DNA of 64,000 bases. Origin: Phocoena phocoena. Its lineage: Eukaryota > Chordata > Mammalia > Artiodactyla > Phocoenidae. The DNA lies in contig NW_027077445.1 in the NCBI RefSeq assembly GCF_963924675.1, positions 496,001-560,000 on the forward strand, read 5' to 3'. The position numbers and the translations under genes were made by a program. The notes under the pieces were generated by a model that was not told where the DNA came from, ran no database searches, and worked only from the letters and a program-made list of their open reading frames with translations. This document shows positions 1 to 14,600 of the stretch, in pieces. How positions within the stretch are numbered: the first letter of the stretch is position 1; every line of letters begins with the position of its first letter.

Positions 1-1205
1 AACCCTAACCCTTACCCGAAGCCTTACACTAACCCGTCCCCTAATCCTAACCCGTACGCTAACACTAACCCGTACCCTAACACGTACGCTCACCCTAAAC
101 CGCTGTCGTACACTAACCTCTCCCCTAAACCGTCCCCGCCCCTAACCCTAACTCTAACCCTAACCCTAACCGTAACCCTTACCCGAAGCCTTACCGTAAC
201 CCGTCCCCTAATCCTAACCCGTACACTAATACTAACCCGTACCCTAACATGTACGCTCACCCTAAACCGTTGTCGAACCCTAACCTCTCCCCTAAACCGT
301 CCCCGTCTCCTAACACTAACCCTAACCTTAACCCTAACCCTAACCCTTACCCGAAGCCTTACCCTAACCCGTCCCCTAATCCTAACCCGTACGCTAACAC
401 TAACCCGTACCCTAACACGTACGCTCACCCTAAACCGTTGTCGTACCCTAACCTGTCCCCTAAACCGTCCCCGTCCCCTAACCCTATCCCTAACCCTTAC
501 CCGAAGCCTTACCCTAACCCGTCCCCTAATCCTAACCCGTACGCTAACACTAACCCGTACCCTAACACGTACGCTCACCGTAAACCGTTGTCGTACCCTA
601 ACCTTTCCCCTAAACTGTCCTCGTCATCTAACACTAACCCTAACCCTTACCCTAACCCTAACCCTTACCCGAAGCCTTACCCTAACCCGTCCCCTAATCC
701 TAACCCGTACGCTAACACTAACCCGTACCCTAACACGTACGCTCAACCTAAACCGTTGTCGTACCCTAAACTCTCCCCTAAACCGTCCCCGTCCGCTAAC
801 CCTAATCCTAACCCTAACCCTAACCCTAACCCTTACCCGAAACCTTACCCAAACCCGTCCCCTAATCCTAACCCGTACGCTAACACTAACCCGTACCCTA
901 ACACGTACGCTCACCCTAAACGGTTGTCGTACCCTAACCTGTCCCCTAAACCGTCCCCGTCCCCTAACCCTAACCCTAATCCTAACCCTAACCCTAACCC
1001 TTACCCCAAGCCTTATACTAACCCGTCCCTTAATCCTAACCCTTACGCTAACACTAACCCGTACCCTAAAACGTACGCTCACCCTAAACCGTTGTCATAC
1101 CCTAACCTGTCCCCTAAACCGTCCCCGTCCCCTAACCCTAACCCTAACCCTAAACCTAACCATTACCAGAAGCCTTACCCTAACCCATCCCCTAATCCTA
1201 ACCCG

Positions 1206-2973
1206 TACGCTAACACTAACCCGTACCCTAACACGTACGCTCACACTAAACCATTGACGTACACTAACCTGTCCCATAAACCCTCCACGTTCCCTAACCC
1301 TAACCCTAAACCTAACCCTAAACCTAACCGATACCCGAAGCCTTACCCTAACACGTCCCCGAATCCTAACCCGTACGCTAACACTAAAACGTACCCTAAA
1401 ACGTACGCTCACCCTAAACCGTTGCCGTACCCTAACCTGTCCGCGAAACCGTCCCTGTCCCCGTCCCCTAACCCTAACCTTAACCCTAACCCTAACCCTT
1501 ATCCGAAGCATTACCCTAACCCATCCCCTAATCCTAACCCGTACGCCTACACTAACCCATACCCTAACAAATACACTCACCCTAAACCGTTGTCGTACAC
1601 TAACCTGTCCCCTAAACCGTCCCCATCCCCTAAACCTAACCCTAACCCTAACCGTAACCCTAGCCCTTACCCGAAGCCTTACCCTAACCCGTCCCCTAAT
1701 CTTAACCCGTACGCTAACACTAACCCATACCCTAACACGTACGCTCTCCCTAAACCATTGTCATACACTAACCTGTCCCCTAAACCTTCCCCGTCCCCTA
1801 ACCCTAACCCTAACCCTAACCCTAACCCTATCCCGTACCCGAAGCCTTACCCTTACCCGTCCCCTAATCCTAACCCGTACACTAACACTAAACGGTACCC
1901 TAACACGTACACTCACCCTAAACCGTTGTCGTACCCTAACCTGTCCCCTAAACCGTCCCTGTCCCCTAACACTAAACCTAACCCTAACCCTAACCCTAAC
2001 CCTTGCCCGAAGCCTTACCCTAACCAGTCCCCTAATCCTAAACTGTACGCTAACACTAACCCGTCCCCTAATACGTACGCTCAACCTAAACCGTTGTTGT
2101 ACCCTAACCTGTCCCCTAAACCGACCCCGTCCCCTAACCCTAACCCTATCCCTAACCCTAACCCTTACCCAAAGCCTTACCCTAAACCGTCCCATAATCC
2201 TAACCCGTACGCTAACACTAACCCGTACCCTAACACGTACGCTCACCCTACACCATTGTCGTACCCTAACCTGTCCTGTAAACTGTCCCCGTCCCCTAAC
2301 ATTAACCCTAACCCTAACCCTAACCCTAACCCTTACCCGAAGCCTTACCCAAACCCGTCCCCTAATCCTAACCCGTACGCTAACACTAACCCGTACCCTA
2401 ACACGTACGCTCACCCTAAACGGTTGTCGTACCCTAACCTGTCCCCTAAACCGTCCCCGTCCCCTAACCCTAACCCTAATCCTAACCCTAACCCTAACCC
2501 TTACCCCAAGCCTTATACTAACCCGTCCCTTAATCCTAACCCTTACGCTAACACTAACCCGTACCCTAAAACGTACGCTCACCCTAAACCGTTGTCATAC
2601 CCTAACCTGTCCCCTAAACCGTCCCCATCCCCTAACCCTAACCCTAACCCTAAACCTAACCATTACCAGAAGCCTTACCCTAACCCATCCCCTAATCCTA
2701 ACCCGTACGCTAACACTAGCCCGTACCCTAACACGTACGCTCACCCTAAACCGTTGTCCTACCCTAACCTGTCCCCTCAACCGTCCCCGTCCCCTAACCC
2801 TATCCCTAACCCTAACCCTAACCCTTACCCGAAGCCTTACCCTAACCCGTCCCCTAATCCAAACCCGTACGCTAACACTAACCCGTACCCTAACACGTAC
2901 GCTCACCCTAAACCGTTGTCGTACCCTAACCTGTCCCCTAAACCGTCCCCGTCCCATAACCCTAACCCTAATC

Positions 2974-3014
<41 letters not shown>

Positions 3015-3066
3015 CCCTAAGCCTTACCCAAAGCCTTTACCTAACCCGTCCCCTAATCCTAAACGG
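1206..3066 (+). repeat. 1,861-bp block of telomere-like units, copy 1
   Basis: This block is repeated almost base for base 1,861 bp downstream, including rare private variants such as CCATTGACGTAC near 1,251 and CCGCGAAACC near 1,441. It holds about 11 of the ~168-bp units, so it is a second level of order above the unit. Upstream, roughly 840-1,230 matches 2,340-2,730 at a different shift of exactly 1,500 bp, so an earlier or separate duplication with another unit count also happened. At the block end a single extra A in CCCTAAACCCTAA (about 2,992) shifts the hexamer phase. Confidence 0.82.
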
Positions 3067-4834
3067 TACGCTAACACTAACCCGTACCCTAACACGTACG
3101 CTCACACTAAACCATTGACGTACACTAACCTGTCCCATAAACCCTCCCCGTTCCCTAACCCTAACCCTAAACCTAACCCTAAACCTAACCCATACCCGAA
3201 GCCTTACCCTAACACGTCCCCGAATCCTAACCCGTACGCTAACACTAAAACGTACCCTAAAACGTATGCTCACCCTAAACCGTTGCCGTACCCTAACCTG
3301 TCCGCGAAACCGTCCCTGTCCCCGTCCCCTAACCCTAACCTTAACCCTAACCCTAACCCTTATCCGAAGCATTACCCTAACCCATCCCCTAATCCTAACC
3401 CGTACGCCTACACTAACCCATACCCTAACAAATACACTCACCCTAAACCGTTGTCGTACACTAACCTGTCCCCTAAACCGTCCCCATCCCCTAAACCTAA
3501 CCCTAACCCTAACCGTAACCCTAGCCCTTACCCGAAGCCTTACCCTAACCCGTCCCCTAATCTTAACCCGTACGCTAACACTAACCCATACCCTAACACG
3601 TACGCTCTCCCTAAACCATTATCATACACTAACCTGTCCCCTAAACCTTCCCCGTCCCCTAACCCTAACCCTAACCCTAACCCTAACCCTATCACGTACC
3701 CGAAGCCTTACCCTTACCCGTCCCCTAATCCTAACCCGTACGCTAACACTAAACGGTACCCTAACACGTACACTCACCCTAAACCGTTGTCGTACCCTAA
3801 CCTGTCCCCTAAACCGTCCCTGTCCCCTAACACTAAACCTAACCCTAACCCTAACCCTAACCCTTGCCCGAAGCCTTACCCTAACCAGTCCCCTAATCCT
3901 AAACTGTACGCTAACACTAACCCGTCCCCTAATACGTACGCTCAACCTAAACCGTTGTTGTACCCTAACCTGTCCCCTAAACCGACCCCGTCCCCTAACC
4001 CTAACCCTATCCCTAACCCTAACCCTTACCCAAAGCCTTACCCTAAACCGTCCCATAATCCTAACCCGTACGCTAACACTAACCCGTACCCTAACACGTA
4101 CGCTCACCCTACACCATTGTCGTACCCTAACCTGTCCTGTAAACTGTCCCCGTCCCCTAACATTAACCCTAACCCTAACCCTAACCCTAACCCTTACCCG
4201 AAGCCTTACCCAAACCCGTCCCCTAATCCTAAACCGTACGCTAACACTAACCCGTACCCTAACACGTACGCTCACCCTAAACGGTTGTCGTACCCTAACC
4301 TGTCCCCTAAACCGTCCCCGTCCCCTAACCCTAACCCTAATCCTAACCCTAACCCTAACCCTTACCCCAAGCCTTATACTAACCCGTCCCTTAATCCTAA
4401 CCCTTACGCTAACACTAACCCGTACCCTAAAACGTACGCTCACCCTAAACCGTTGTCATACCCTAACCTGTACCCTAAACCGTCCCCGTCCCCTAACCCT
4501 AACCCTAACCCTAAACCTAACCATTACCAGAAGCCTTACCCTAACCCATCCCCTAATCCTAACCCGTACGCTAACACTAGCCCGTACCCTAACACGTACG
4601 CTCACCCTAAACCGTTGTCCTACCCTAACCTGTCCCCTCAACCGTCCCCGTCCCCTAACCCTATCCCTAACCCTAACCCTAACCCTTACCCGAAGCCTTA
4701 CCCTAACCCGTCCCCTAATCCAAACCCGTACGCTAACACTAACCCGTACCCTAACACGTACGCTCACCCTAAACCGTTGTCGTACCCTAACCTGTCCCCT
4801 AAACCGTCCCCGTCCCCTAACCCTAACCCTAATC

Positions 4835-4875
<41 letters not shown>

Positions 4876-4927
4876 CCCTAAGCCTTACCCAAAGCCTTTA
4901 CCTAACCCGTCCCCTAATCCTAAACGG
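3067..4927 (+). repeat. 1,861-bp block of telomere-like units, copy 2 (plus start of a third copy)
   Basis: This is the tandem neighbour of the preceding block, with only scattered substitutions. It carries the same phase-shifting extra A at its end (about 4,853). The match runs on at the same 1,861-bp shift for roughly 85 bp into a third copy (to about 5,012) and then diverges, so the third copy was truncated or overwritten. The near identity marks this as the most recently duplicated part of the telomere-like region. Confidence 0.82.
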
Positions 4928-5012
4928 TACGCTAACACTAACCCGTACCCTAACACGTACGCTCACACTAAACCATTGACGTACACTAACCTGTCCCATA
5001 AACCCTCCCCGT

Positions 5013-8000
5013 GCCCTAACCATAACCCTAAACCTAACCCTAACCCTAACCCTAATCATTACCCGAAGCCTTACCCTAACCCGTTCCCTAATGCTAACCG
5101 GTACGCTAACACTAACCCATACCCTAACTCGTACGCTCACCCTAAACTGTTGTCGTACACTAACCTGTCCCCTAAACCGTCCCCGTCCCCAAACCGTAAC
5201 CCTAACCCTAACCCTAACCTTTACCCAAAGCCTTACCCTAACACGTCCCCTAATCCTAACCCGTACGCTAACACTAACCCGTACCCTAATACGTACGCTC
5301 ACCCTAAACTGTTGTCATATCCTAACCTTGCCCCTAAACCCTCCCAGTCCCCTAACCCTCACCCTATGCCTAACCCTAACCCTTACCCGAAGCCTTACCC
5401 TAACCCGTCACCTAATCCTAACCCGTACGCGAAAGCTAACGTTACCCTAAAACGTATGCTCACCCTAAACCTTTGCCGTACCCTAACCTTTCTCCTAAAC
5501 CGTCCCCGTCCCCTAAACCTAACCCTTAACCTAACCCTAACGCTTACCCAAAGCCTTACACTAACCCGTCCACTAATCCTAACCTGTACGCTAACACTAA
5601 CCCTTACCCTTAACCCTTACACGTACGCTCACCCTAAACCGTTGCCGTACCCTAACCTTTCCCCTAAACCGTCCCCGTCCCCTATCCCTAAACCTGAACC
5701 TAACTCTAATCCTTACCCGAAGCCTTACCCTAACCCCTCCCCTAATCCTAAACCGTACGCTAACACTAACCAGTAACATAACACGTACGCTCAACCTAAA
5801 ACGTTGTCGTACCCTAACCAGTCCCCTAAACCGTCCCCGTCCCCTAAAACTAACCCTAACCCTAACCCTTATCCAAAGCCTTACACTAAACCGTCCCCTA
5901 ATCCTAACCCGTACGTTAACACTAACTGGTACCGTAACACGTACGCTCACCCTAAACATTTGTCGTAACATAACCTGTCTCCTAAAGCGTCCCCTTCCCT
6001 AACCCTAAACCTAACCCTAATCCTAACCGGTCCCCTAAACCGTCCTCGTCCCCGTCCCCTAAACCTAAGCCTAACCCTAACGCTAACCCTTACCCGAAGC
6101 CTTACCCTAACCCGTCCCCTAATCCTAACCCGTACGCTAACACTAACCAGTACCCTAACATGTACGTTTACCCTAAACCATTGTCGTACACTAACCTGTC
6201 CCCTAAACTGTCCCCGTCCCCTAACCCTAACCCTAATCCTAACCAGTCCCCTAAACTGTCCCCGTCCCCGTGCCCTAACCCTAAGACTAAACCTAACGCT
6301 AACACTTACCCGAAGCCTTACACTAACCCGTACCATAATCCTAAACCGTACGCTAACACTAACACATACCCTAACACGTACGCTCACCCTAACCCTTTGT
6401 CATACTCTAACCTGTCCCCTAAACCGTCCCCTTCCCCTAATCCTAACCCTAACCATAACCCTAACCATAACCCTTACCCGAAGCCTTACACAAACCCGTC
6501 TCCTAATCCTAAGCCGTACGCTAACACTAACCCGTACCCTAACACGCACGCTCACCCTAAACCGTTGTCGTATCCTAACCTTTCCCCTAAACCGTCCCCA
6601 TCCCCTAACCCTAACACTAACCCTTTCCCTAACCCTAACCCTTACCCGAAGCCTTACCTGACCGGTCACCTAATACGAACCCGTACGCTAACACTAACCC
6701 GTAGCCTAACACGTACGCTCACCCTAAACTGTTGCCGTACCCTAACCTGTCCCCTAAACCGTCCCCGTCCCCTAACCCTAACCGTCAACCTAACCCTAAA
6801 CCTTACCTGAAGCCTTACCCTAACCCGTCCCCTAATCCTAACCCGTACGCTAACACTAAACCGTAACCTAACACCTACACTCACCCTAAAACGTTGTCGT
6901 ATCCTAACCTGTCCCCTAAACCCTCCCCGTCCCCTAACCATAACCCTAACACTAACCCTAACCCTTACCCGAAGCCCTAACCTAACCCATAGGCTAACAG
7001 TAAACCGTAGCCTAACACGTACGATCACCCTAAACATTTGTCGTACCATAAACTGTCCCCTAAACTGTCCTCGTCCCCGTCCCCTAATCCTAACCCTAAC
7101 CCTAACCCTAACACTTACCCGAAGCCATACCCTAACCCGTCCCCTAATCCTAACCCGTACCCTAACACGTACGCTCACCCTAAACCATTGTCATACCCTA
7201 AACTGTGACCTACACCGTCCCCGTCCCCGTCCCCTAACCCTAACCCTAACCCTAAGCCTAACCCTTACCCGAATGCTTACCATAACCCGTCCCCTACTCC
7301 TAACCCGTACGATAACACTAAACCGTACCCAACACGTACGATCACCCTAAACCATTGTCGTACCCTAACCTGTCCCCTAAACCTTCCCCGTCCCCTAACC
7401 CTAACCCTAACCCTAATCCTAAACCTGAACCTTACCCGAAACCTTACCCTAACCCGTCCCCTAATCCTAACACGTACGCTAACACTAACCCGTACCCTAA
7501 CACGTACTCTCACCCTAAAACTTTGTCGTACACTAACCTGTCCCTTAAACCGTCCCCATCCGCTAACCCTAACCCTAACCCTAACCCTAAAACTTACCCG
7601 AAGCCTTACCCTAAGCCGTCACATAATCCTAACCCGTATGCTAACACTAACCCATACCCTAACAGGTACGCTCAACCTAAACTGTTTTCATACCCTAACA
7701 TGTCCCCTAAACCGTCCCCGTCCCCCAACCCTAACCCTAACCCTAACCCTAAGACTTACTCGAAGCCTTACCCTAACCCGTCCCCTAATCCTAACCGGTA
7801 CGCTAACACTAACCCTTACCCTAACATGTACAATCACCCTAAACCTTTGTCGTACCCTAACCTGTCCCCTAAACCGTCCCCATCCCCTAACCCTAACACT
7901 AACCCTAACCCTAACCCTTAACCGAAGTCTTCCCCTAACCCGTCCCCTAATCCTAACCTGTACGCTAACACTAACCCGTACGCTAACACGTAGGCTCACC

Positions 8001-11000
8001 CTAAACCGTTGTCGTACCCTATCCTGTCCCCTAAACCGTCCCCGTCCCCTAACCGTAACCCTAAGCCTAAACTTTACCCGAAGCCTTACCCTAACCCGTC
8101 CCCTAATCCTAACCTGTACGCTAACACCTACGCTCACCCTAAACCGTTGTTGTACCCTAACCTGTCCCCTAAACCGTCCCCATCCCCTAACCCTAACCCT
8201 AACCCTAACCCTAAACCTTACCGGAAGCCTTATCCTAACCCATCCCCTAATCCTAACCCGTACGCTAACACTAACACATACCCTAACACGTATGCTCACC
8301 CTAAACCGTTGTCGTACCCTAACCTGTCCCCTAAACCATCCCCGTCCCCTAACCCTAACAATAACCCTAAACCTAAACCTTACCCGAAGCCTTACCCTAA
8401 CCCGTCCCCTAATCCTAACCCGTACGCTAACACCTACGCTCACCCTAAACCGTTGTTGTACCCTAACCTGTCCCTTCAACCGTCCCCATCCGCTAACCCT
8501 AACCCTAACCCTAAACCTAACCCTTACCCGAAGCCTTACCCTAACCCGTCCCCTAATCCTAACCCTTACGCTAACACTAACCCATACCATAACACATACG
8601 CTCACCCTAAACCGTTTTCGTACCCTAACCTGTCCCCTAAACCGTCCCCGTCCCCCAACCCTAACTCTAACCCTAAGCCTTACCCGAAGCCTTAAACTAA
8701 CCTGTACCCTAATCCTAACCGGTACGCTAACACTAACCCGTACCCTAACACGTACGCTCACCATAAACGATTGTGGTACCCTAAACTGTCACCTAAACCG
8801 TCCCCATCCGTCCCCTATCCCTAACCCTAACCCTAACCCTAACACTTACCCGAAGCCTTACCCTAAACCGTCCCCTAATCCTAACCCATACGTTAACACT
8901 AAACCTTACCCTAACATGTACAATCACCCTAAACCGTTGTCGTACCCTAACCTGTCCCTTAAACCGTCCCCATCCCCTAACCCTAACACTAACCCTAACC
9001 CTAACCCTAACAATTAACCGAAGACTTCCCCTAACCCATCCCGTAATCCTAACCCGGACCCTAACACTAACCCGTACCCTAACACGAATGCTCAACCTAA
9101 ACCGTTTTCGTACCCCAACCTGTCCCCTAAATAATCCCCATCCCCTAACCCTAACCCTAACCCTTACCCTTACCCGAATCCTTACCCAAACCCGGCCCCT
9201 AATCCTAACTCGTACGCTAAAACTAAACCGTACCCTAACACGTACGCTCACCCTAAAACGTTGTCGTACCCTAACCTGTCACCTAAACCATCCCCGTCCC
9301 CTAACCCTAACCCTAACCCTAACCGGTCCCCTAAACCGTAACCGTCCCCGTCCCCTGACCCTAACCCTAACGCTAACCCTTACCCGAAGCCTTACACTAA
9401 CCCGTCCCCTAATCCTAACCCGTACGCTAACACTAACCCGTACCCTAACACGTACGCTCACCCTAAACCGTTGTCGTATCCTAACCTTTCCCTTAAACCT
9501 TCCCCGTCCCCTAACCCTAACACTAACCCTATCCCTAAACCTAACCCTTACCAGAAGCCTTACCCTAACCCGTCCCCTAATACTAAGCCGTACGCTAACA
9601 CTAAACAGTACCCTAACACGTACACTCACCCTAAAACGTTGTCGTACCCTAACCTGTCCCCTAAACCATCCCAGTCCACTAACCCTAACCCTAAACCTAA
9701 CCCTAACCCTAACCCTTACCCGAAGCCTTACACTAACCTGTCCCCTAATCCTAACCCATACGCTAACACTAACCCGTACCCTAACACTTATGCTCACAGT
9801 AAACCATTGTCGTACCCTAACCTGTCCCCTAAACTGTCCCCGTCCCATAACCCTAACCCTAACCCTAACCCTAACTCTTACCCGAAGCCTTACACTAACC
9901 CGTCCCCTAATCCTTACCCGTACGCTAACACTAACCCATACCTTAACACGCACGCTCACCCTAAATCGTTGTCGTACCCTAACATGTCCCCTAAACCGTC
10001 CCTGTCCCCTAACCCTAACCCTAACACTAACACTAAACCTAACCCTTACCCGAAGCCTTACCCTAAACCATCCCCTAATCCTAACCCGTACGCTAACACT
10101 AACCCATACCCTAACACGTACGCCGACCCTAAACCATTGTCGTACCCTAACCTGTCCCCTAAACTGTCCCCATCCCTTCATCCTAACCTTAAAACTTATC
10201 CGAAGGCTTCCCCTAACCAGTCCCCTAATCCTAAACCGTACGCTAACACTAACCCGTACCGTAACACGTACGCTAACCCTAAACCGTTGTCGTACCCTAA
10301 CCTGTCCCCTAAACCGTCCCCATCCCCTAACCATAACCATAATCCTAACCCTTACCCAAAGCCTTACACTAACCCGTCCCCTAATCCTAACCCGTACGCT
10401 AACACTAACCTGTACCCTAACACATACGCTCACCCTAAATCATTGTCGTACCCTAACCTGTCCCCTAAACCGTCCCCGTACCCTAACCCTAACCCTAACC
10501 CTAACCCTTACACGAAGCTTTACCCTAACCCGTCCCCTAATCCTAACCCGTACTCTAACACTAACCCGTACCCTAACACGTACGCTCACCCTAAACCGTG
10601 GTCGTACCCTAACCTGTCCCCTACACTCTCCCCGTCCCCTAACCCTAACCCTAACCCTAACCCTGACCCTTACCCGAAGACTTACCCTAACCCGTACCCT
10701 AATCCTAACCCGTACGCTAACACTAACCCATACCCTAACACGTACGCTCACCCTAAACCGTTGTCGTACCCTAACCTGTCCCCTAAACCGTCCCCGTACC
10801 CTAACCATAACCCTTACCCTAACCCCAACACTAACCTTTACCCGAAGCCTTACCCTAAACCCTCCCCTAATCCTAACCCGCACGCAAACACTAACCCGTA
10901 CCCTAACATGTACGCTCACCCTAAACCGTTGCTGTACCCTAACCTGTCCCCTAAACCTTCCCCATCCCCTAAACCTAACCTTAACCCTAACCCTAACTCT

Positions 11001-11690
11001 TATCTGAAGCCTTACCCTAACCCTTCCCCTAATCCTAACCTGTACGCTAACACTAACCTGTACCATACCACGTACGCTCACCCTTAACCGTTGTCGTACC
11101 CTAACCTGTCCCCTAAACTGTCCCTGTCCCCTAACTCTAACCCTAACCCTTACCCGAAGACTTACCCTAACCCGTCCTCTAATGCTAACCCGTATGTTAA
11201 CACTAACCCGTACCCTAACACGTACGCTCACCCTAAACCGTTGTCTTACCTAACCCGTCCCCTAAACCGTCCCCGTCCCATAACCCTAACCCTAACCCTT
11301 ACCCGAAGCCTTACCCTAACCGGTCCCCTAATCCTAACCCGTACACTAACACTAACCTGTACCCTAACATGTACGCTCACCCTAAACCATTGTCCTACCC
11401 TAACCTGTCCCCTAAACCCTCCCCGTCCCCTAACCCTAACCCTAACCCTAACCCTTACCCGAACCCTTACCCTAACACGTCCCCTATACCTAATCCGTAT
11501 GCTAACACTAACCCGTACCCTAACACCTACGCTCACCCTAAACCGCTGTGGTATCCTAACCTTTTCCCTAAACCGTCCCCGTCCCATAATGCTAAACCTA
11601 AATCTTTACAGATGCCTGTCCCTAAACCGTCCCCAAATCCTAACCCATACGCTAACACTAAACTGTACCCTAACATGTAGGCTCACCCTA
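5013..11690 (+). repeat. Telomere-like array, moderately diverged units
   Basis: The same ~150-170-bp units continue, with more substitutions between neighbours and occasional phase breaks or unit shortening (for example around 5,430-5,450, 6,650-6,670 and 6,975-7,010). Some units lack the middle hexamers: near 7,160, 8,130 and 8,440 the stretch between the CGCTAA and CACGTA variants is shortened. I saw no long block duplication like that on the left. No gene is present. Confidence 0.8.
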
Positions 11691-14600
11691 AATCGCTGTC
11701 GTACCCTAATCTGTACCCTAAACCGTCCCTTTCCCCAACCCTATCCCTCACCCTAACACTTACACGAAGCCTTACTCTAACCTGTCCCCTAATCCTAACC
11801 CAAATGCTAACACTGACCAGTACCCTAACATGTACACTCACCCTAAAGCATTGTCGTACCCTAACCTGTACCCTAACACGTCCTCATCCACTAACCCTAA
11901 CTCTAACACTTACCTGAAGCCTTACCCTAACACATCCCCTAATCCTAAACCGTGTGCTAACACTAACCCATACCCTAACTCGTACGATCACACTAAACCG
12001 TTGTCGTACACTAACCTGTACTCTAAACCTTCCCTGTCCCCTAACCCTAACCCTAATCCTTACCGGAAAAGTTACCCTAACCCGTCCCCTAATCCTAACC
12101 CGTATGCTAACATTTACACCTACCCTAACTTGTATGCTCAATGAAAACCGTTGTCATACACTAACCTGTACCTAAACAGTCCCTGTCCCATAACCCTAAC
12201 CCTAACCCTTATCCGAAGCCTTACCCTAACCCGTCACCTAAGCCTAACTGGTACGCTAACACTAACACATACCCTAACATGTACACTCACCCTAAACCAT
12301 TGTCTTCCCCAAACCTGTACCTTAAATCGTCCCTGGCCCTGTCCCCTAACATTAACCATAACCCTAACCCTTACCCGAAGCCTTATCCTAACCCGTCCCC
12401 TAATCCTACTCCGTACGCCAACACTAACCCATACCCTTACACCTACGCTCACCTTAAATCGTTGTCGTACACTAAATTGTACCCTAAACCGTTCCCATTC
12501 CCTAACCTAATCCCTAACCCTAACCATAAACCTAATCATTACCCGAAGCCTTAGTCTAAACTGTCCCCTAATCCTAAACCGTATGCTAGCACTAACACAT
12601 ACCCTAACATGTACACTCAACCTAAACTGCTGTCGTATTCTAACCTATACCCTAAACCGTTCCCATCCCCTAACCCTAACCCTAACCCGACGTCTTACCC
12701 TATCCCTTCCACTAATCATGGACCATACACTAACACTAAACCTTACCCTAACATGTATTCTCACACTAACACATTGTGGTACCCTAACCTGTACCTTGAA
12801 CCGTCTCCATCTCCTAACCCTAACCCTAACCCTAACCCTTACCCTAAGCCTTACCCTAACCAGCCCCCTAATTCTAACCCATATGCTAACACTAACCTGT
12901 GCCCTAACATGTATGCTCACCCTAAACTGTTGTCGTACCCTAACCTGTACCCTAAACCGTCCCTGTCCCTGTTCCCTAACACTAACACATACCCGAATCA
13001 TGTCTCTAAACCTTACACTAATCCTAACCCTTATGGTAGCACTAACATGTACCCTAAAACATACGCTCACCCTAAACTTTTGTCATTCCCTAACCTGTAT
13101 CCTAAATGGTCCCAGTCCCCTAACAATAACCCTAAACCTAAACCTAAACCTAACCCTTACGTGAAGCTTTACCCTAACCCGTCCCTTAATCCTAACCCGT
13201 ACGCTAATACTAACCCATAACCTAACACGTACGCTCACCCTAAATCATTGTCATACCCTAACCTGTACCATATATCGTCATTGTCCCCAACCTCAAACCG
13301 TTTCCCGAAACCTTATACTAACCCTTCCCCTAATCCTAAACCGTAAACTAACACTAACATGTACCCTAACACTTATGCTCACCCTATACCGTTGTCGTAC
13401 CTTAAATTGTACCCTAAACTGTCCCCATCCCCTAACCCTAACCCTAACCCGAACCCTTACCCAAAGCCTTACGCTAACCCATCGGTAATCCTAACCCGTA
13501 CGCTATCACTAACCTGTATCCTAACATGTACACTCACACTAAACAATTGTCGTACCCTATCCTGTACCCTAAAACGTCCCCATCCCCTAAACCTAAACTT
13601 AAGCCTTAGCCGAAGCCTTACCCTAACACCTCCCGTAATCCTAACCCGTTTGCAAACACTAACCCATACCTTAACACGTGTAGTCAACCTAAACTGTTGT
13701 CATACACTAAACTGTACCCTAAACCGTCCCCGTCCCCCAACCCGAACCCTAAATCTTACCCTTACCCGAAGTCTTACCTTAACCCGTCCCATAATCCGAA
13801 ACTGTACGTTAACGCTAACCCATACCCTATCACGTACACTCACCCTAAACCGTTGTCATACCCTAACCTGTAACAAAAACCGTCCCCATCCCCTAACCTT
13901 AACCCTAACTCTTATCCGAAACCTTACCCTAACACGTCCTCTAATCTTAACCCATACGCTAACACTAACCCATAGCCTAAAATGTACGCTCAACCAAAAC
14001 TCTTGTTTTACCCTACACTGTACCCTAAACCGTCCCCATCCCCTAACCCTAACACTTTCCCTAAACCTTACAGTAACCCGTCCCCTAATCTAAACCCGTA
14101 CGCTAACACTAACTCTTACTCTAACTGCTATGCTCACCCTAAACCTTTGTCTTACACTAACCTGTACCCTAAACCGTCCCTGTCTCCATCCCCTAACCCT
14201 AACCCTAACCCTACCCCTAACCCTTACCTGAAGCCTTACCCTAACCCATCCCCTAATCCTAAACTGTACGCTAACCCTAACCAATACCCTAACACATACG
14301 CAGACCCTAAACCATTGTCCTACCATGATCTGAACCGTAAACCATCCCTGTGCCCTAACCCTAACTCTAAACCTAACCCTTTCACAAAGCATTACACTAA
14401 CCCGTCCACTAATCCTAACCCATACACTAACATGAACCCATCCCCTAACATATATGTTCTACTTAATTAGTTGTCGTACCCCAACCTGTATCCTAAACCT
14501 TCCCCATACCCTAACACTAAACTTAACACTAACCCTTACCCGAAGCCTTACCCTAACACGTCATCTAACCCTAAACCGTACGCTAACACTAATACGTACC

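Noticed and set aside
249..3002. 917-codon open frame rich in Asn-Pro, and similar frames at 3,115-4,863, 3,266-5,776 and 9,088-11,007
   Set aside because: CCCTAA in two of three frames has no stop (Asn-Pro or Thr-Leu). With the 6-bp phase kept, long frames are automatic. There is no domain, splice structure or codon bias beyond the repeat.
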